Below are positions 18,001 through 21,362 of a stretch of DNA of 21,362 nt, in pieces. Source of the stretch: an uncultured Methylobacter sp. (GTDB lineage: Bacteria; Pseudomonadota; Gammaproteobacteria; Methylococcales; Methylomonadaceae); the NCBI GenBank assembly GCA_903831545.1, contig CAIKYI010000133.1, forward strand, positions 1 through 21,362, read 5' to 3'. The stretch's first letter is position 1. Each line of letters opens with the position of its first letter. The translations under genes and the position numbers were made by a program. The notes under the pieces were generated by a model that was given only the letters and a program-made list of their open reading frames with translations, made no database searches and had not been told where the DNA came from.

Positions 18001-20823
18001 CCCGCAGCTACGCTGGATTATTCCACTGTCACCATTGCCGAACTTGCACAAGGCTTGCAGGCTATCCAAAATGCCGGCGGTGGCCACGCCGACAAGCAAC
18101 TGGAGCAGTTTCCTCCCGGGATTGACAATTGGGTTAGAGCTTTTAGGTTAACCAAAAAAATCTGTCCTGTTAAGGTCGTGCAAAGCCGGTTTAAAGGTAA
18201 CGGCGACTGGCAGTGTTTTTCAACTGATCCGCAGCCTGAGTTGCTGGCAGCTCTATCCCTGACCTTAAAAAATTGGGGAGGTTCAGGTGTACTGCTTTAT
18301 TTACCGGATGAATTTACCGAAGCTGATATTTCCTTGGTGCTTAAGGCCGCGCAAACCAGTCTCAACCAACAGACAACACCCCGGTATTTTATTCTACTGC
18401 AGGCCCCAAATGGTATTGCCGCATCTGTTATTAAAACCTTACACCTTGAATCCAGGAATTTGACCACGCTGGTCCTTGAAGCTCCCTGGCATCACGCTTT
18501 ATTGGAAGCGTGGCTTATCGCCGAGCTGCAGGCCGCAAAAGGTTACACGGAAGTTTATTATGACGACAATGGCGTCCGCTGGCAGTCGGAACTCGCTTTA
18601 CTGCCACTGCCAGCCGAAAGTATTCATCTGCCTTTGACTGACAATGACGTTTTATTGGTGACCGGCGGCGGCAAAGGCATTGCCGCTGAATGCGCGTTGA
18701 TGCTGGCTCAGGAAACCGGCGTCAAACTTGCCATTCTTGGGCGATCGCATCCCGATAATGACACAGAACTTGCCGTCAATCTGAAACGATTTTCTGCCAG
18801 TGGCATTAGCTATCGTTATTTGCAAGCCGATGTTTGCATTGAAAGCGAGGTGCGCTCTGCGGTTACCGCGCTGGATTTGGAATTTGGCACTGTGACGGCA
18901 CTATTACACGGCGCAGGCGTTAATCATCCTAAATTGTTAAGCGCCCTGGATGAAGCCACTTTTATAACGACCCTCGCACCCAAGGTGTCCGGTTTAAGGC
19001 ATTTGCTTACGGCATTACAGGCCGATAAATTAAAACTTTTAATTAATTTCGGTTCGATCATTGCCCGCTCAGGTATGCGTGGTGAAGCCGATTATGCCCT
19101 CGCAAACGCCTGGCAAACCCGGATGGTGGAACAATTTAAGGACGGTCATCCGGCTTGTCGTTGCTTGTCTGTTGAATGGTCGGTTTGGTCAGGCGTGGGT
19201 ATGGGTGAGCGTCTGGGGCGTATTGACGCTTTATTAAGAGAGGGCATAAGCCCGATTATACCAACTCAGGGCATCGATATACTTCGTCAGCTGGTTTCTG
19301 TAGAACTGCCTTTTCAATCAGCGATTGTATCGGGGCGACTGGGAGAACTGGCTACACTCAGATTGGAAAAACCCGAGCTGCGGTTTTTACGCTTTCTTGA
19401 ACGTAAAAAAATTTACTATCCCGGCGTGGAACTTATCGTAGAAGCTGATTTATCAACAGACTCAGATCCTTATCTGCAAGACCATGTTTTTCAGGGAGAG
19501 CCATTGTTTCCTGCTGTGGTGGGCCTGGAAGCGATGGCGCAAGTAGCAATGGCCTTAGCAGACAAGAAATGTTTGCCCCGTTTTGAACAGGTCGAATTTT
19601 TGCAATCTCTGGTTATCACTAATAAAGAAAAAGTCATTTTACGCATCGCCGCGTTAATGCGAAAAGACCAGACAGTTGAAGTTGTCATTCGCTGTGACAA
19701 GACCAATTTTCTGACTAATCATTTCCGTGCCTTGTGTGTGTTTAAAGAAAATAAAGGTATCGAGTTTGATTCACTTCAACTCAGGGAAGCGATTCCAATA
19801 GCCATAAAGCCCAAAACCGAACTTTATGGCGGGCTATTTTTTCATGGTGGACGTTTTAAGCGCGTTTCGCATTACCACTTTATTAATGCCTGGCAATGTA
19901 GCGCCGGGATTAAAGCTGATCCGGTCTCTAACTGGTTTGGCCGTTATCTTCCTCAACGGTTGGAACTGGGCGATCCTGGCTCAAGAGATGCGGCGATTCA
20001 TGCGCTGCAGGTTTGTATTCCACAAAGCACGATTGTTCCGATTTCCATCGAAAAACTGGTGATTTTTGATTCTGACAACGAGGGTCCCTGGACTGTAAAG
20101 GCTCAAGAGCGTTCGCATGATCATGATACCTTTATTTATGACCTTGAGTTAATCGGCGCAAACGGCAAACGCCGAGAGTTTTGGCGCGGTCTTAAATTAA
20201 AGGCAATTGCCAGTCAACAGCACGAACAGTGGCTGGATGCGTTATTGCCGCCATTTCTGGAACGGCAATTAGAGGCGATGACAACGACAAAAATCAACGT
20301 CGCTCTGCTTCGAAATAGTATCGTGGAACGTCCTCATCGAAGCAATACGGTTATTCAACAGGCATTGGGAAATGACCAGGAAATATTCAGAACGGTTGAT
20401 GGCAAACCCTACGTGACCGGTAGCCAGCACGTTTCCGTCGCTCATTGCGGTGAATTGAGCCTGGCAGTTGCAAGTGTTAATACGGTGAGTTGTGATATGG
20501 AACGGGTCGTCGAACGCGAGCCGGATTTTTGGCGTTCGGTGTTAGGCGCTGATCATATCGCTTTGGTTAACCAGCTTATGAAGCAGCCAACAGCCGAGGG
20601 CTTTAACTCGTCAGCTACGCGGGTCTGGTGCGTTATGGAATGTCTTAAAAAAGCCGCACTGCCTATAAATTCACCCATTACCATAAAGTCCAGGAGTAAT
20701 GACGGCTGGATAGCTTTAGAGACAGGCGAACATGTTGTAGGCAGTTTTATCGTGCAATTAAAAAATAGCGATGAGCTGTTCGGGTTGGCAATCTTAGTGG
20801 GACATGATTATGCGAGCTTATGA
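15031..20823 (+). CDS. pksE: Iterative type I enediyne polyketide synthase PKSE (KS-AT-ACP-KR-DH-PPTase)
   Basis: This 1930-residue cytoplasmic megasynthase matches the standard PKSE length and domain order. KS: Cys212 in DGACSSS, His345 in EGHGTGT and His384 in NIGHTK. AT: Ser658 in GHSLGE and the HAFH motif at 756-759, consistent with malonyl-CoA. ACP: Ser972 in DLHLNSI is the predicted phosphopantetheine site. KR: nucleotide-binding TGGGKGIA (1211-1218), Ser1342, Tyr1355 and Asn1359. DH: His1485 in an HxxxGxxxxP motif (1485-1494) and Asp1653 in DAAIH. C-terminal PPTase: CDME (1821-1824) and WCVMECLKK (1866-1874, Glu1870 and Lys1874). Known PKSEs condense malonyl units on one ACP into a linear polyene that is the precursor of 9- or 10-membered enediyne cores. 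A single ACP between AT and KR and the fused PPTase separate it from PUFA synthases. Start at the ATG 15031 with AAGAGG at 15015-15020, rather than the TTG three bases upstream. Confidence 0.97.
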   Translation: MKEGIAVVGMACCYPGANSPQQLWENVLARRRAFRRLPAERLNLDDYLADKNDPGDTFYTTQAAVIEGYEFDRVKYHVAGSTFRSVDPVHWLALDVAAQALSDANFADPEDLPKKTTGVFVGNTLTGEFSRAALLRLRWPYVRRVFDARLRKMGWNAEQRQSFLEEAEIDFKAPFEPVNEETLAGGLSNTIAGRICNHFDLSGGGYTLDGACSSSLLALANACEALTSGDLNAAIVGGVDLSLDPFELIGFAKVGALAENEMRVYDRHSEGFLPGEGCGFVVLMPYAEAKARNLRCYAFIKGWGISSDGNGGITRPEIEGQRLALQRAYRRAGYGVKSVGLFEGHGTGTKVGDEVELSALIAELASTDCLQPVAISSIKANIGHTKAAAGIAGFIKSVMALDQQLIPPATGFVTPHPVLENHTDVLQVLTQGKCWPQDQPRRMGVSSFGFGGINAHITLEGNHPNLNKTILSDKEKKLLASYQDAELFFFSGQNVDDLKLSVQQVAAIAPRLSLAELIDIAAQLAKQADDYANIRAAITAATPAELTRRLEILLTWLSQGIEQRIDVADSIFLGSGKNKPRVAFLFPGQAAPVRFNGGLMASRFADVERVYQQLDLAADSTDVLSTAVAQPAIIAGQLAGLQLLQHFGIKADHVLGHSLGELSSLFWSGAIDDQGLLRLAKIRGQVMHQAPLGAMASIGADSRSVADLLEAEPGLVIAGFNSGAQTVIAGEAKAIKHFVADLHSKGVMATILPVAHAFHSPLMQSAAQELKTRLSKEAFKPLKQTFFSTVTGARQDKHCNITDLLTLQLTRPVRFVEAASSLLKETDLAIEVGPGSILKGLLSAQKEVPVISLDVSGTSLVGLLQTLGAVYALGGLVKRNTLFDDRFYRPFNLDWKPLFFANPCETAPLSDQPIPAKQIAAKAIKAKVVPTEADSSQTILELVMQLVSSRTELPLQALQPQKRLLADLHLNSISVGELLVAASRQLKIAPPAATLDYSTVTIAELAQGLQAIQNAGGGHADKQLEQFPPGIDNWVRAFRLTKKICPVKVVQSRFKGNGDWQCFSTDPQPELLAALSLTLKNWGGSGVLLYLPDEFTEADISLVLKAAQTSLNQQTTPRYFILLQAPNGIAASVIKTLHLESRNLTTLVLEAPWHHALLEAWLIAELQAAKGYTEVYYDDNGVRWQSELALLPLPAESIHLPLTDNDVLLVTGGGKGIAAECALMLAQETGVKLAILGRSHPDNDTELAVNLKRFSASGISYRYLQADVCIESEVRSAVTALDLEFGTVTALLHGAGVNHPKLLSALDEATFITTLAPKVSGLRHLLTALQADKLKLLINFGSIIARSGMRGEADYALANAWQTRMVEQFKDGHPACRCLSVEWSVWSGVGMGERLGRIDALLREGISPIIPTQGIDILRQLVSVELPFQSAIVSGRLGELATLRLEKPELRFLRFLERKKIYYPGVELIVEADLSTDSDPYLQDHVFQGEPLFPAVVGLEAMAQVAMALADKKCLPRFEQVEFLQSLVITNKEKVILRIAALMRKDQTVEVVIRCDKTNFLTNHFRALCVFKENKGIEFDSLQLREAIPIAIKPKTELYGGLFFHGGRFKRVSHYHFINAWQCSAGIKADPVSNWFGRYLPQRLELGDPGSRDAAIHALQVCIPQSTIVPISIEKLVIFDSDNEGPWTVKAQERSHDHDTFIYDLELIGANGKRREFWRGLKLKAIASQQHEQWLDALLPPFLERQLEAMTTTKINVALLRNSIVERPHRSNTVIQQALGNDQEIFRTVDGKPYVTGSQHVSVAHCGELSLAVASVNTVSCDMERVVEREPDFWRSVLGADHIALVNQLMKQPTAEGFNSSATRVWCVMECLKKAALPINSPITIKSRSNDGWIALETGEHVVGSFIVQLKNSDELFGLAILVGHDYASL

Positions 20824-21235
20824 ATACACCCATATCGTAGGCTTTGAAGAAACCAATCTGGTAGGCAATGTTTACTATGCCAACCATGTTCGTTGGCAGG
20901 GGCGTTGCCGGGAAATGTTTTTACGCGATTATGCGCCGGAAATTTTGGATGAATTGCGTCATGGCTTAGCGCTGGTCACAGTACGGGTAAGTTGCGAGTA
21001 TTTCAATGAATTATTTGCTTTGGATAAAGTCGTAATCAGAATGACCATTGGTGACATTACGCAAAGCAGAGTCACCATGCTGTTTGAATACGTCCGTCCT
21101 GAACTGCAGGGTGAAACTTTAATTGCCCGGGGCGAGCAACAAATCGCCTGCATGCACAAAGCAGACACAGGCATGCTACCGGCAAAGATTCCCGATGCCT
21201 TAAGCGCGGCACTGAACTTATATCTGGATGATTAA
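20810..21235 (+). CDS. tebC: Enediyne thioesterase E10/TEBC (hot-dog fold)
   Basis: This 141-residue single hot-dog-domain thioesterase is of the 4HBT-like class that releases the PKSE polyene chain by hydrolysis. It has the strongly conserved N-terminal enediyne signature GFEETNLVGNVYYANH (11-26) followed by RWQGRCREMFL (28-38). From family knowledge, these enzymes lack the acidic catalytic residue of ordinary 4HBT thioesterases and rely on conserved Asn and Arg residues in this region. The gene overlaps the end of PKSE by 14 bp. An ATG two codons earlier (20804) is also possible, but the only Shine-Dalgarno-like stretch (GTGGGA, 20797-20802) is better spaced for 20810. The overlap indicates coupled synthesis with PKSE, its functional partner. 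Confidence 0.92.
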   Translation: MRAYEYTHIVGFEETNLVGNVYYANHVRWQGRCREMFLRDYAPEILDELRHGLALVTVRVSCEYFNELFALDKVVIRMTIGDITQSRVTMLFEYVRPELQGETLIARGEQQIACMHKADTGMLPAKIPDALSAALNLYLDD

Positions 21236-21301
21236 GAATTCGCTGTTCCGGTTTTTTAGACATCTATCCAAATTATTAATTGATTTGATGGGGCTTGCCA
21301 A

Positions 21302-21362
21302 ATGACAGACAATAAAAAACAGCAGACTTTTCAAGCTGCGACACCAGCCAATCAATCAGGCA
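21302..21362 (+). CDS. Start of an unidentified gene (runs off right edge)
   Basis: An ATG at 21302 opens 20 codons (MTDNKKQQTFQAATPANQSG) to the window end. A purine/G-rich ATGGGG stretch lies about 8 bp before it. It is 66 bp after the thioesterase stop on the same strand, so it may continue the operon. The polar Gln/Asn/Lys-rich N-terminus is uninformative and I do not recognise the family. Confidence 0.4.
   Translation, partial: MTDNKKQQTFQAATPANQSG

Noticed and set aside
15031..20823. PKSE as a polyunsaturated fatty acid (PUFA) synthase subunit
   Set aside because: PUFA synthases have multiple tandem ACPs and separate enoyl-reductase subunits. Here there is one ACP, a fused C-terminal PPTase, and the E3/E4/E5/E10 companions.

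Overview
The window looks like the chromosome of a gammaproteobacterium, possibly a methanotroph of the Methylococcales. This placement is an inference. It rests on an AlgC-type phosphomannomutase with a membrane-anchored N-terminal extension, a PEP-CTERM (exosortase-sorted) protein, an RND efflux operon with lipoprotein adaptor and outer-membrane subunits, and abundant palindromic intergenic repeats. No rRNA or tRNA is present to settle it.

Layout. (1) Positions 1-3040, minus strand: the first 115 codons of rmuC, then a two-module algC. (2) Positions 3041-3713: a gene-free gap holding a degenerate palindromic repeat. (3) Positions 3714-9417, plus strand: a tightly coupled tripartite RND efflux operon (adaptor, inner-membrane pump, outer-membrane factor; ATGA and TAATG junctions). 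(4) Positions 9418-10990: an island of repeats around one PEP-CTERM gene, with a pair of facing REP-like hairpins. (5) Positions 10991-21235, plus strand: a complete five-gene enediyne polyketide core cassette in canonical order, E3/UnbL (DUF1702), E4/UnbV (FG-GAP/ASPIC), E5/UnbU (RnfD-like), PKSE (KS-AT-ACP-KR-DH-PPTase, 1930 residues) and the E10 hot-dog thioesterase. (6) From 21302: the first 20 codons of a further gene that runs off the right edge.

How the genes work together. In known enediyne pathways PKSE iteratively builds a polyene on its own ACP, which its C-terminal PPTase domain activates, and E10 releases the chain. E3, E4 and E5 are always linked to the PKS but have no settled biochemical role. 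Here E4 is predicted to be exported and calcium-binding, and E5 is an integral membrane protein related to the Rnf/Nqr flavin-binding subunits. All PKSE catalytic residues I can recognise are intact, so the cassette looks functional. No decorating or self-resistance gene of an enediyne pathway is visible in the window. The RND pump is the only candidate exporter nearby, and its link to the cassette is speculative.

The most notable non-coding feature is a family of imperfect palindromes (consensus ends near ATGGAACACGGAT / ATCCGTGTTCCAT). They occupy every sizeable gap between 3.4 and 14.1 kb, including the E3/E4 and E4/E5 junctions, while E5, PKSE and E10 overlap directly.
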